Assembly: GCA_012845835.1 (NCBI GenBank) | Contig: JABAKD010000025.1 | Location: forward strand, 9,739,779 to 9,803,778 | DNA length: 64,000 nucleotides | Direction of reading: 5' to 3' | Source of the DNA: Undaria pinnatifida | Lineage: Eukaryota > Sar > Phaeophyceae > Laminariales > Alariaceae | Part shown: in pieces, positions 32,550 through 44,300 of the stretch | Layout: every line of letters starts with the position of its first letter | Numbering within the stretch: position 1 is the stretch's first letter | Notes under the pieces: generated by a model | The model's database searches: none | What the model was told of the DNA's origin: nothing | What the model saw: the letters and a program-made list of their open reading frames with translations, nothing else | Made by a program: the position numbers and the translations under genes

Positions 32550-34901
32550 GTCAGTGCGTGCGGTGTAAAAATGTTGCTTGGAAACATATGCGGTGTTTTC
32601 CTTGTGAATACCTGTGGTATCGCATGTTGTTCAGCGTATATGCCAACACTGTAGGTCAAGGTTTTCCGTCGTTCGTTTCCGCCTCCCCAAGCTCTAAAAG
32701 TTTGTAAACTCTGGTAGAGTCTATACTGCTTTTAATGTAGAATGTTTTGCCTTGATTTGCCCCAAGGGAAAACCTGTGACTTCGCATATATATACTAAAA
32801 CACATAAAACAATATATATGCTGCTCATAATATGTCATAAGATATCATTCATAACATCCCGTTGGTATAGTCTAAATATTGTTTCGACCCCGCTCGGAAA
32901 TATGAGGGCCGGACTGTTCTGAGTATCTCCTCCCTTCAGCCAACGCTCCTGGAGGGAAAAATGCGCATGAATGTGCTGTTGTTGTATATAAGTACATGGT
33001 CTATACTCATATTCTTGAGAAATATTGTACCAGGTATGTATTGTCGCATACCTGGTTTGAGTTATGTAAAAATCAGAGAGATGGCATGTTTCGTTTTGTG
33101 TATCGCATACTTTACTTGTGATCATGATAACCTGCGATTTTGTAATAATTTACACACAATACATGCTGACGCGCAATAATACCACACACGAGTGCAGGTG
33201 CCGGTGGCGGCGGTGACGATCGTTTTTTTTCGGCATGCGCATGCGATTTTGCTGCGGTTTGTGGCTTTGTACAGGAGACATAAAGAAACAATAATAGGGA
33301 CTTTTTAAGGCCTTGGAGGTTTATAATTGGTCTAATGTTGGCTAAGCTTGTCGGACTATTGATAGGGTATACACCTCCCTTAGATCACGACGTTTATCAC
33401 CAGGCACTCTCGGCACTGGCCTTGTAGGCAATAAGAGAATGCCACGACCTGCCGCCAAGATGGGGAAGTCGTAAAAACGAACTGCCTGAAAATGCTGCAG
33501 GGAAGCTACGGACAACTATTCATCCTCAACAAGAATATGGTGGTTTTCAACTTTGGAGACAACGCTGCTGTTCAGGCTTAACCTTTATTAAGTAACTTTT
33601 TTAGCCAGTGTGTTGATCTGCTGCAGACGCTTTATTTATTTACACGTATGAATACATGATGCCATCCTTAGCCAGTTCCTAGGGTCTGCTAGTATGACAT
33701 TTTTCTTTCTTTTCTTTTTCTATTTCTTTTTTCTTTTTTTCTCTTCTTCTTTCCTTGCTTTCCTGTCTTGTCTTTTCTTGCTTTTCTTGTCTTTTTCTTC
33801 TCTTTGCTTGCCTTTTTCGCCTTGTTTCGTTTTTTCTTCTGTTTTCTTTCCTTTCCTTTATCGTCTTTTCATTTCTTTGTTTCTTTTTTTCCAATTGACT
33901 TTTGCCTGTCGTGCGTATGCGTAGTGATAGATACTACGTGTAATATTTACGTGGTAGTCTTCCTTGGGTGGCAATCGGAATACTTGGTTTCTCCAGGCGT
34001 GAGTAGTGAGACGTATGCACCGGCCTGGACCTGGCACATCGTAGAATGACTCCCGATTTCACTTTTATTTATTATATGTTTCTGGTGGAGGCATGAATTG
34101 CGTCAGCTGTGATATATGCGTGTACCATCTTGGGCTGTGTGTGTTTTTCCCTGGGGTATTCCTCAGCTCCAGAGTGACTGGAGCCTGTCCTGTGACCACG
34201 GACTTGATTATGCGAGTTCATGTGAAAACAACAACAACATGCATACGTCTGGTTAACATCATGTGTTTGGAGTAAAACCCTGACACGTTTTTCCTGTACA
34301 ACAAGTAGTAGTAGTGAGCGCGGAATACACGGCGAAATTACATATTAGACGCGACACGCAGCCAAGGCTACCAAGCCCTTCCCCTCTGTTCTATCGGTTT
34401 CCTCTACATATCTGGACCACGCCCCCCCCCCCCCCCCCCCCCTTTTTCCCTCAAGATCACGATATATGTTTTGTTGTATTGTAGAAAAGGAAATAATAGC
34501 TATAATGAATGATACGCATAAACAAACCTCTAAATAAATGCGTAGTCTTCTGCTGTCCGCTATAGTAGTAGTGGAGTCTTACATCCTAGTACCAGTATAG
34601 TCTATATTACCAGCCAATTGGTACCCGACTTGTTCTGTTTTATGCAGTTATTCGTACGCAGCATGTGTTCTACAGGTAATCGGTTATGTATAGTCTATGG
34701 TAGTACTTAGGGTTATGTATTAGGGTTGTATCAAGTTATTTGTATACAACATAGTCTAGACTATATCAATTATAATTTTTTCGGCCGTAAGTGAGATTGA
34801 CACAACCAAATTGCCCGCCCGGTCAAACCTTACCCGCTCCCTGCCTGCTGATCTTTGCCGCCTCCCGTTTACAACAATGGGGATCCTCACAATGCCTGCA
34901 G
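32550..34901 (+). other. Gene 2 intron 1
   Basis: It is 2352 bases, homologous to gene 1 intron 1 but without the long CAGCTGTGAG copies. A pyrimidine-rich tract lies at 33697-33895 and a C-run at 34423-34442. Nothing is coding. Confidence 0.75.
33697..33895. repeat. Pyrimidine-rich tract
   Basis: It is about 200 bases almost entirely of C and T on the + strand, with TTTTC and CTTTT words. The long lysine-rich frame on the other strand is an artefact of this composition. Confidence 0.85.
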
Positions 34902-35015
34902 GTGTACGGTACGTCGGCTGGCGGCGACGTCAACGAGCTGCGCCTAAAGAGCACGAGCGACAAGTACATCAACGTGCGTGCTCACGGCGGAAGCCTGGAC
35001 TTCGTCAGCACCAAG
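34902..35015 (+). pseudogene. Gene 2 exon 2, intact reading frame
   Basis: It is 114 bases, the same length and phase as exon 2 of gene 1, and differs by a few substitutions (K to T and A to V near the start). The splice sites GCAG|GTG and AAG|GTAAAC are conserved. Confidence 0.9.
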
Positions 35016-35356
35016 GTAAACGTTCCTACATTGCAGTGAGTAGCAGTCCTCCTGTAAACCCGTGGTGGTTTACCAGGTCGTTACGACCGCCTTATAGGGG
35101 CAAGCCGTCATATTCATTCCTGGTCATGCGTTCGATTCCCTCATTGGCGCCAAACGATTTTCACCGCCTTATATGGGGTATAACGCCTTACCAAGACCGC
35201 CTTGGTGGGAAGTCCCTATACTGCACTACTATCTCACAGTGGGGCACCCGGTTCGAGAGCGTCCAGCGTAACGGAAAACGGACCGAACCCCTCCAGAGCC
35301 TTAAATCGCCTTGCTGCATTAATTCCAATATATATATATATATATATATATATTTT

Positions 35357-35468
35357 CTCCAAATCGGGACTCTGACTGTGAAGTGTTCAAATCGGCTTGT
35401 CATGCTTTTTGTCTCCAAATCGGGACTCGGACTGTGAAGTGTTCAAATCGGCTTGTCACGCTTTTTGA
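35357..35468 (+). repeat. 56-bp tandem duplication, two copies
   Basis: Copies 35357-35412 and 35413-35468 start CTCCAAATCGGGACTC and share TGTGAAGTGTTCAAATCGGC, with only a few substitutions. Confidence 0.9.
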
Positions 35469-35809
35469 CGCTTATGTCCTACTAAATCCCTACATGACAT
35501 CGATGCAAGATACTATCTGCGTGGAGATAAGAGCGGATGTACTGCTTGGTTCCGTGGGGTTCCTAAATCGGGCAGCGCACATATATACATTGTATATGCC
35601 ATGCATAGTGTACTATTACTTGTAATGCCTGGCATGTACATACCCCGTGTTGCGAGGTTGGAATAATACGTCGCAGTACATTACATTATCACTACATCGT
35701 GCTCGAACGATAGTGAAAATAACATCTCGTTTCGCAATTGCTTCCTACGGCAGCAATGTCATTCGTCCATACTAATGCTAATAGTATGTGCCACAATCAA
35801 AACCAAAGC

Positions 35810-36080
35810 TACGGTGGGAGGCGTCAACTGTTGCGCGCTTTGTTGCCCTGACTCGGTATCACTGCCGCGAGTGACTGCCCTGCTGTTTGCATTCTTATGC
35901 AGACGTGTGGGTTTAAGTTTGCGATATTAATCCGCAATCAAATGATTGATTATTTACGCTGCGCCAAAGAAATTACCTCGTCGTCTGTTTTGTCAGTTTT
36001 TTTCACAGAAACTCGTACGATTGGCTCAAACCCGGTGTATAGATCAAAGGGGGTATGGTGTAGGTGGTTGATATTCGCCT
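35810..36080. repeat. Palindrome-bearing element, gene 2 copy
   Basis: It starts AAGCTACGGTGGGAGG, contains the weak palindrome near 35857-35876 (GTATCACTGCCGCGAGTGAC) and TTGCATTCTTATGCAGACGT. It sits at the same intron position as 9490-9780, so it was inserted before the duplication. Confidence 0.6.
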
Positions 36081-37063
36081 CATCACTCATTACTCATTGC
36101 TATTTTGACGACCACGTCAATTATGTTTGGTTCTCAATAATGTTTCTCGCGAAGTACGGTTCTACCACTTCGATTTATATGTTTTACCTCTTCCCTTCTA
36201 CTGTAACTATATTGGCACCTTACAGTTTTCCTTCCCCCTCGCCAGATGCACCTCAGATCCGGGGTCGCTAACAAGGCTCTTCTACCCCCTCCTCATTACG
36301 TTGAGCATTTAATCGCGAGAAGACCCCAGCCCTTCTTCCCTCGCAAGCTTGAATCGAAGTGCAAGCAACTTGAGCCCCATCACCTTACCACCTTAGCAGT
36401 ATATCACACACGATACACTAGAATCACATACACCGATATTGGCTTATAGTCCTCAACCTCTTCAAGACTTTCGATCCACTCGTTTGACGCAAACGTCCAT
36501 GTCCAAGAGATTACGCACGAGGCACAGAAATGCCGCCTCTCATTCAGTTCTCAGTAGTATGAAAGCTCAGTCATCGCGCGACTCGAACGAACACCTCACG
36601 GGTGTTCGCGTTCGATCAAAGTTTGTCTGCTCGGCGAGACCTCGACGACGTTCGACACGATATGGAGGGGATGGGAACGCCTGTGACCTGACAGAGGGTG
36701 GCCACAACCACTACACCGCCCCCCAACCCCACTCGCGACGTTCACAGACCAACAATTCGGCAAGGTTGGTGTTACGGCTGTGGCTGGTGCATTAAACTAG
36801 CGCATAAACCACACGTAACGCATGGGAAAATCCAGCAATTTCACAAGGGTTACACACCTATCCATTTGGAAAATAAAGGATCTTCCGTCTCGAAGCGGAT
36901 GCTTGGTCAATCAATTGTAAAATCGTATCCCATCCTTCCCCATTCCGGCATGGTACACAATACCAGAGGGTCTGTGGTCCTACGACTACAACTAATACTG
37001 AAACAAGTCCCCTCCACATCCTCCCCCCTCCCTCCGCCCATTCCTCTCCTCACCCCGATCAAG

Positions 37064-37277
37064 TTTCGGGTGGGACATCTCTATTACCAGCTACCAGACA
37101 AGTGATTCTGGTGGCCGGTCGTACATCAGCGCCATCTCCGAGGTTATCACCGACACCAGTAAAACGTGCGATGGCAGGGCTAATAACGACATGGGAGAGG
37201 CAAGGCTGGACATCGAGGACAGCGAAATAGCGTACCTCGGATACTACAACTCCGAGAGCTTCGGTCCGTCTTGGAAG
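37064..37277 (+). pseudogene. Gene 2 exon 3, acceptor-edge deletion and donor loss
   Basis: It aligns with 10747-10962 but is 214 instead of 216 bases, because GT at the 5' edge is missing; splicing after ATCAAG would shift the frame. At the 3' edge TGGAAG is followed by GAAATG instead of GTGAAA, so the donor is gone. A GT at 37296 could serve as a substitute donor and would add exactly 18 in-frame bases. Confidence 0.87.
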
Positions 37278-38520
37278 GAAATGGGAAGGGGGAGGGTGCC
37301 GTGAAAACCTGGAAGCTGATATATCGCACATATGCTCCAACCTGCCTTAAGTAAATATATGTTCCTCATATGTGGTACCTGTTGTCTCCCCAACGATTAC
37401 TAGAACTGCCACGCTCCCACTCATGTGTCATGCGTCAAAGGTTTCATTTCTTGTCTTCGCTCGATTTTCGGCCTCCACGTGGTAGAACAGAAGCTGCATC
37501 GAAGCCATGCCAGGGAGAATGTGGATGTTGAGCGGGTGATTGCAACCAAAGTTATCGTCTCATTCGTTGCCTGGTTGATTTAATATTTTGTTTCCGAACG
37601 CCTTCCGTCCTATGTGCGCTGACTTGATTCCCAAGAGAACGTTTGCTGGAGACGCGATACGTTCGCGATCACCAAGAAAAAGTCACAGTTAGTGGCACAC
37701 CCTTCTAAAGTTGTCTACCCGTGCTCGTACATCGTTTCAATCCTACACCAACGACTTCAGGGTTTGATTTATATCTCGTACAGTATAGTGTGAACATTTT
37801 CATCTTCCACATGGATGGGGATAACAACTCGAACGTGTTCACCCCTCTCACGTACCGTGCGTCATCGGGTATCGGGGCGGGGTTAGTTGAACATTTTTTG
37901 TTCGTTGTTCGTGAACTCTCCGGAGACTATTATATTGACGGGCTTTGACGTCCATGCCACACACCTTGTAGTCGGATGGGAAAAAATTGTAAGTCAGGTG
38001 CAGTTTATTGTTTTTAGGGAAGAAAGCGCGTTTTGTTTGTGGTGGCATCATATCCCGTCTGGAGTTAGTGCATAGATGACCGCAGTGATCTGGGCATTGT
38101 GGACAATGCCGACAATCGGTTCGCCGTAGGTCGCAGCTCTCACCCGTTATGGGACACTCGTTAAACACCTCACAGCGCTTCGCGCTTGGTACAAGCAATA
38201 TTTGCCTCTGGTGGGTATTACCCAACGTGGTCCGTCCCAGCATTCTAAGGATGACAAGATCAAAGTGGCCTTACCAACAGCGGCCATCATTGATCATGAG
38301 TAGACCCTGGAGTCCTCTCGATCGTGACCGTCGCAGCAAGGCTCACCAACGTGTGTTTTTGACGACCAATCGCGTTGTGCGCCTGGCCGCACAAACAAAC
38401 AGCGTTGCCACGAGCAATATTTAAATTTGGGAGTCCACCTTCCCTCCCATCCCCCACTCCCCTCGGCGAACAAAACGTAAGTTGAAACCTCCGAAATCTT
38501 CTACACCGTCGTCCAACCAG
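37278..38520 (+). other. Gene 2 intron 3
   Basis: It is 1243 bases. The usual donor at its left end is lost; the acceptor ACCAG is kept. No repeats were recognised. Confidence 0.7.
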
Positions 38521-38802
38521 GTACGAGGATACTGGAATGATAAGAACAATCCAGATTTGTTCGATGAAGTTGATGTGTTCGGCAACATCTACAACTCCGA
38601 CATCCACCACCTCTATTTCGGAGTCTACTCGTACGGCCACCAGCAGGGAGACTGGAGGAACAACAAGGTGCACGACAACATAGGCTACGGCTTCGACCCC
38701 CACGACGACATCGACTACGTAACCATCCTCGACAACGAGGTCTACAACAACGGGAACCACAACATCATCGCCTCCAAGCGCTGCGACCATATCTCCGTCC
38801 AG
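38521..38802 (+). pseudogene. Gene 2 exon 4, intact, keeps DPHD motif
   Basis: It is 282 bases, open, with GYGFDPHDD and IIASKRCDH unchanged from gene 1. Most differences are synonymous or conservative (for example S to I after DPHDD). The acceptor is ACCAG|GTA and the donor is CAG|GTACGT, which is closer to consensus than the gene 1 donor. Confidence 0.9.
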
Positions 38803-40296
38803 GTACGTAACATTTGTCGCTCATCCGAACCTTAAGAATTTTGTTTTATCAACCGCGCTGGGGACGCCCCGTCAACTTTGATCAAATGGACGAAAGCTGC
38901 AATGAATGCTAACATGAGGAGACAAACGCCATCTCACGCTGAAGTTAGCCTGCACAGACTTCGCCGAGCAGCCAGGGCTTCTTCGTGTGTGGCCAATGCT
39001 ATAATCGCTATCTAAGGTCAACGATATTTCCCTAAAACAATCTCACGGGGTTGGTACGTACGTGGCTCATACGGAGGCAAGCTATCAAAAGTAGCAGCTT
39101 GCATCACACCTACCTGTGCACCTTCTGTAGCCCTGACGGTTCGTTCGCAGTTATCTTTGCCAGTGTTCCACCTTTCATCAAGGTTGTTGTTTTTGTGTTT
39201 TTGCACTCTGCGCAGTTTTTGGTTTGCCCAACCTGGCTGCACAATCTAACGTGTGATGATTCCAGCAGTGTGTTTACATATACGTAGAATAGAACAGGAG
39301 TTAGAAATATATGGGGGGTCCTCGCTCGTAGGCGTTATCTTATTGGTGCTACTGAAAGGAAAAAAATATACACGGGTAAATCGGCATTCGAAGCTAAAAG
39401 TTAACTTTTCGGATTTCAGGTTGGAGTTTCAAGTTTTGGTTTCAGTCGCCACTTAGGTCTGGAAGTTTGTTCGGGTCCCCTCGCCGGGAGGCCCGATAAC
39501 CTCATGTACAAAAATCCTACGACCGCGGTTTGATGTTTTTCTCGGTCCGGCGTAATACTCGGATTTCGTTTTACATGGCTTTCCTTAAACACGCGGCGTG
39601 GACACGGCAGTGCGCCATCCATACCCCGCTTACGTTGTTTTGGAGGCTACCGTGTAACAGCCTCGTGCTTTCGTGGCAGGGAGGGCTGGGGTTTCAACAA
39701 TATTTTTTTTTCTCATCTAGTCGTTCCTAGAAATGTTCACAGACACCTCGGTGTTGCGAGGCCGGTATAAATGGGTGTCGAAAAACTACCAAGCAAGGCT
39801 ACGGCGGGGGATGTTTGACCAATCGGTGGGCTTTTCTTGCGGCGGCTTGTGGTCACTGGAACGAGTGACCCCCTGTTTTTTTGCGGTATTAGCCTTCCGT
39901 GCCTTTTAGCGGTATGAACCCGCACTAAAATGGAATGTTACAAAACGTTGGCTTGAAAAAATTGCCTGAACTAGTTTTTTTTCCGTAAAGAACTGAGTCA
40001 GACCAACGAGTGGCTTAGACCCTATATTAGAGCCTCATACTCGCTCCCTATATTAATTTCAAGTAAATTTTTCCGTAAAAGGGTTGTCAGTGGTGAGTGC
40101 GTTAAAAACGGCGCTGAAGAAAGATGTATCCCGCCGTCGTCGCCATGACCACCCACTATGTGCAAGAGGCGCGTTAAAACATCGATCGCACTTCCTACGG
40201 GGTGTGTTTGTTCGTCATGTTTGCATGTCTGTCTTTTGAAAATCGAATCTGGGAAATTTCGTATTTCGCCCCCCCCTTTACTTCTTGGCTGCTCAG
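38803..40296 (+). other. Gene 2 intron 4
   Basis: It is 1494 bases, GTACGT to CTCAG. It contains a palindrome-bearing element from 39795 (GGTCACTGGAACGAGTGACC at 39851-39870). A related, more degraded element occupies the corresponding place in gene 1. Confidence 0.7.
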
Positions 40297-40369
40297 GGCA
40301 ACGAAGTGTACGGGGGCGACAAGGTCGACATTTTCTTGCATCTCAGCAGTGACGACGCTTCCGTCAAAA
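40297..40369 (+). pseudogene. Gene 2 exon 5, intact
   Basis: It is 73 bases, phase 0 in and phase 1 out, like exon 5 of gene 1. The donor is AAAA|GTGAGA. The protein differs by G to D after GGDKV. The exon that should follow is missing. Confidence 0.87.
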
Positions 40370-40454
40370 GTGAGAATATACCTTCCCCCCCCATGATTTG
40401 TTTTTGATCACGGCGAAAAATGCGTTGACGTTCATTGCATTGAAACTGCGCAAA

Positions 40455-40558
40455 TATCGTTTCACCCCCCCCCGTAACGTCCCGTCGGTTTCGGTTAGCT
40501 ACTTTGCCAAACGTTCGTTGGAAACCGACGAGACGGTACGGGGGGGGGTGAAACGATA
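40455..40558. repeat. 38-bp inverted repeat at the exon 6 deletion junction
   Basis: Arms 40455-40492 and 40521-40558 pair with two mismatches across a 28-base loop. Each arm contains nine consecutive C or G. The loop word CTTTGCCAAACG is repeated directly after the right arm (40562-40573). It sits where gene 1 has the end of intron 5, exon 6 and the start of intron 6. Confidence 0.88.
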
Positions 40559-41072
40559 GTTGCTTTGCCAAACGCTCAACGCAACAAATTCGGGAATTAC
40601 GCCCGGGTGGGCTCTGCCTAAACCACAAAGAGGTGCTTGTTGCACTGCTCAACTGTGGACGAAATAGCTTCTGGTAGGCTGGCATATATTTTCCTCTGTT
40701 TTTGATGCCAGTGATTTTGCGGGACATTGGTCGACATGCCCGAGCACGGACCTTCACGTGTATGCTCTTTGCGCGTGAGCGATGGTAGGTGCAATCTGGT
40801 ATACGGTTCGTAGGACCACCTGGATGGCGTTTTCGTATATATACTTTGTTTGTATCCTCTCTATTATTTTGTGGTGGTGACTTATGTACCGGTTCTGAAT
40901 CTCTCTGCTCGATTTCGATTTCAGTGACTTACCGGAATAGAGCTTGCTCGCCGTACTCGCTGACAGTTGTGTAATCGCGAATGTTTCGCCGCTCGATGCT
41001 GAGCCCAGACATTTGACGGTAGTTTCTCTGTCTCTTTCCATTAACGTTTCCCCCGGTGCCGCTGTCTTCCAG

Positions 41073-41373
41073 GTACAGCGTATACCTTTACGATGGGAGC
41101 GACGAGCCCGAGACGACCAGCTCCCCGCGACCCCAACACAACACCTTCACGGGAAACACTATCACTGGTGGTGGTGAGAGCATGAGGGTTGCCGATTCTG
41201 ACATCACCCAGTTAATCGACAACACCTTTGAGGACTCAGCCACGACTCGCTTCGATGACTCGACGGACACCCTCATGTCGGGCAATGCCGGCCTCGATGG
41301 TATCAAGATCAAGGTGGTCAACAGCGCTTGCTTCGACAGCAAGTCCGACTCGGAGTATTCTCCCACCTCCTAA
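41073..41373 (+). pseudogene. Gene 2 exon 7, open but unreachable in phase
   Basis: It is 301 bases, the same length as in gene 1, and open to TAA. It needs a phase-2 upstream exon. Joining directly to exon 5 would enter the wrong frame and reach a stop (TGA) at the GAGCATGAGG stretch near 41180. The final cysteine of gene 1 is Ser here. Confidence 0.88.
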
Positions 41374-44300
41374 CCTTTAACGGCAGTGCACTCCATGCAT
41401 TGAGTACATTTGTTTTGCTTGGCTTGGCGCTCGCACCCCGTACCGCGTCCCGCTCCGTTGGTTTGGAAATAAGAATAGCACAGGACATCCTAATTGGAAT
41501 TGGAAAGTTGGAAGTAGTTGCATTGAAATGATTGTATTTTGGGGTACGCTCATGGTTTCTCTGCATTGCCGGTATGTGCCGGGGGGCGATACCGGCGTTA
41601 TGGCTGCAGCCGGCACTACTCGGCGTACTGCTTCCACTGGTTTCCAACCTTCTTTGCGAAGCGATTTCATGGCCACCATAGCGGAAAATCGACCATACTC
41701 AACCGGCACTATATTGAAGCACAACTCCTGCCTCTAAATTCACTCGCGGTTGGGATACTCTGCTATATATACCAGATTGATTTGAGAGTACTCGGGGATG
41801 CACCGCGGGACTGATCTGGAAAAGCTTGGTCGTACTGCCGAATGCGTATCCGGGTTCTCCTACAGTAGATACGAAACATGTAACATTAGAAACGTGACCC
41901 AGAATGGGCATTGTAGTATGTAAAGGGAGTGTTATGTACCAGTGTCGGTTGATCGGACGTTGTGAATCTCCTATTCTTGCTGAAAACGTTCAGCCTGTGT
42001 TTCATGAGGCTTCGTTCTGTTTCGGGATTTCCTACGAAATACGGTAGCCTGTTTTAACGATGGGTTGTTGGGTCGAGTGTTTGACTGATTGGTTGGTTGG
42101 TTGGTTGGTTGGTTGATTGGTCGGTCGGTTGGATGTTGAAATGAAAATTGGAAGCAGACACCTACTGTAATCGCTGCGTGGCATTTTTTGATGGCTTGAG
42201 GGCACTTGTTTTCCCACATCGCACCTTCTTCTCGTCTTCAAGTTCGGCCGGGGGTTGGAAAAAGGTGTCGAATCCCCAATCCTGTACTACGAGATACTGT
42301 CTGTACTACTGTAGTGTTGGTGTACTCCTACTGTTTCAATGTTTCTGGGATTGCTTTGGGGGCGGAACGGTGTTGGTGTTGTTGTCAAATTCGTGAAAGG
42401 TTGATGTCGGTTCTGTTATGTGTAGGTGGTTGCACCCAAAGATGTAGACGAAAAAATGTGTACTTGTTGAGAGTTTCGACGTTTATGCCTACCGACCCAT
42501 TTTCGCTGTTAGGATACCAGATCTACATGTACAAAACGTGTAACATACAAAAAAAAACTTCCGTCTACACAGAAGACTCGTTCTTCTGTAGAACTGGACA
42601 TCCACCAGGAAAAAGCCCACTTATATGAACGGGATAGTGGAAATGGTCCTGCAGTATTCGGCGGCATACGCAATTTTCTGCCGATTAGTATTCATTCCGT
42701 TTTGATGCTTGAATGCTGGTGGTGAGCGTACGAGGTTTAGGGCTTCGAACGTTCCGCGAGTATGAGCAACTCCAGTTCCAAAAGAAAGGGCTGGGCATGG
42801 GATGGGAGGATCACTTTATGAAGAGTCAAGTGCCCAATAGCATGCGCCACGACTCACACGTTTACCAAGGGTATACATTGTGAAGGGTAATTTCTTTGTA
42901 CCAGGTAGAGTACAAGTTATCATTCGGCGTATGATAACATGTTTTGTTGTGGTCTTCCTTGTTTATTTTCTGCGACTGTCCTCATTGGCGTCATTTTGTT
43001 ACGTGTATGTGCTTTGCTTGGTTGCGTTGGTGTATACATTTTTTTCATGTCATCTGTGTTTATCGCTTTCATATCATTGCTAGTGTGGTGTACCTGATAT
43101 AGTCTATACATTTGTTTTTAAAGTAACTCTAATTATTTTATGCGGATTGGTTGGTTGGTCGGCACTGTTGACGGTTTGTAGAGGTTGGTAAGTACCTCTC
43201 GTTCGGTGTGGCGTGTAAGCGTTTTGTCACTCGTTGGATTGAATAATATGTGATAAAATCGATTTTAGTGGCCATTGGACCGTCAATATGGCATCCTGTC
43301 GAGCCGTTGCCCGATGGTTTGCTCGTTGTGGGATATAGTCGATTCCATGGTTTGTGAATGGTAATTGTAAAGCAACGCATCTGTTCGATTTCGGCAATTT
43401 GACCAAGAGGAAACGGGAATGACAAGGATTTTATTGTTTCCAACCTGATGGGGTGGGCAAGAAGCCTGTCCGTGTTTCATTGCGAAAACGTTTTGACATT
43501 GTTGGAGGTCATCATAGAGTAGCTGTACGTCGTGTTTTAACACATACTTCGAGTGGTAGGATGCTGGACGGGTAAGAGGGTAGGTGGGACAAGTTGAAAC
43601 GCTGGTTATACGTGTTCTTCATCATTTGGAGGGCCATGTAGTAACAGCTCTGCATGCTGTGTAGGCTATCCCCAAGAGGGCGATAGTACCAGGGAATATC
43701 TTACGTAGACCATACATACATACCGAACGGGTCGTAGTTACTGCCAGGAGGCGTAACCCAATACCAGGTACAATAATTCTGTGGGTTAAACACTGTTTTA
43801 TATATTTATTAATAATTCGCGCACACTCTCCATCCCTTATTGTTCCTAGTTTTCTTTTTTTTTCCTTTTTCCTTTCCCCTGATATGGTTTCGTCCGAACT
43901 GAGGTCATGATCAAGAAAGCATGGTTCCAATTGCCCTGTCCACTCTGCGTACAGAGGGTATCATCGCTGGGCGTAGAAAAACGCTTCGCTCGCTGATGTA
44001 CGTCACATCGTGGATAAGATGGTTGTAAACGAACCATCTTCACAAGAACCCTCTACGTATAGCACCCAAGTTCACGTCACCAAACAGACATTGTGAAGAG
44101 CTGTGCTAAGCGTTTTGTTGATACACGCCCTAAGTCCTCCGCTTGGCCAAACGCTAAACGTTCAGCAAGGTGCCAATTTAAACCATTCTGCCTTCGTTAT
44201 TGTGACTCGAAAAACGAGGATCTATGTCTAGGGGTCAACCTTTAGTCTACACGTTTGAGTGTTTTCTATATTGTTGGGCGGAGTGTCAGCACGGGCTTCT

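Larger units (their letters stand above)
35016..37063 (+). other. Gene 2 intron 2
   Basis: It is about 2048 bases. It carries a TA microsatellite (35328-35352), a 56-bp tandem duplication (35357-35468) and the palindrome-bearing element at 35810-36080, which is also present in gene 1 intron 2. Confidence 0.75.
32224..41373 (+). pseudogene. Mannuronan C5-epimerase pseudogene (gene 2, tandem copy)
   Basis: This is a second copy of the 4949-15804 gene, in the same orientation, homologous along exons, introns and flanks. Recognisable exons are 32224-32549, 34902-35015, 37064-37277, 38521-38802, 40297-40369 and 41073-41373. Five breaks are visible. The start ATG reads GTA and the backup Met7 codon is also gone. 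Exon 1 lacks 25 bases, shifting the frame after the leader. Exon 3 lacks two bases at its acceptor edge. The exon 3 donor GT is lost. Exon 6 is missing, and exons 5 and 7 do not join in phase. Exons 2, 4, 5 and 7 remain open, and the DPHD motif in exon 4 is intact, so decay looks recent. It could still be transcribed or donate sequence by gene conversion. An unrecognised upstream exon supplying a start cannot be excluded, but it would not repair the later breaks. Confidence 0.9.

Noticed and set aside
33679-33894. Lysine/glutamate-rich frame on the - strand
   Set aside because: It arises from a pyrimidine-rich tract inside gene 2 intron 1.
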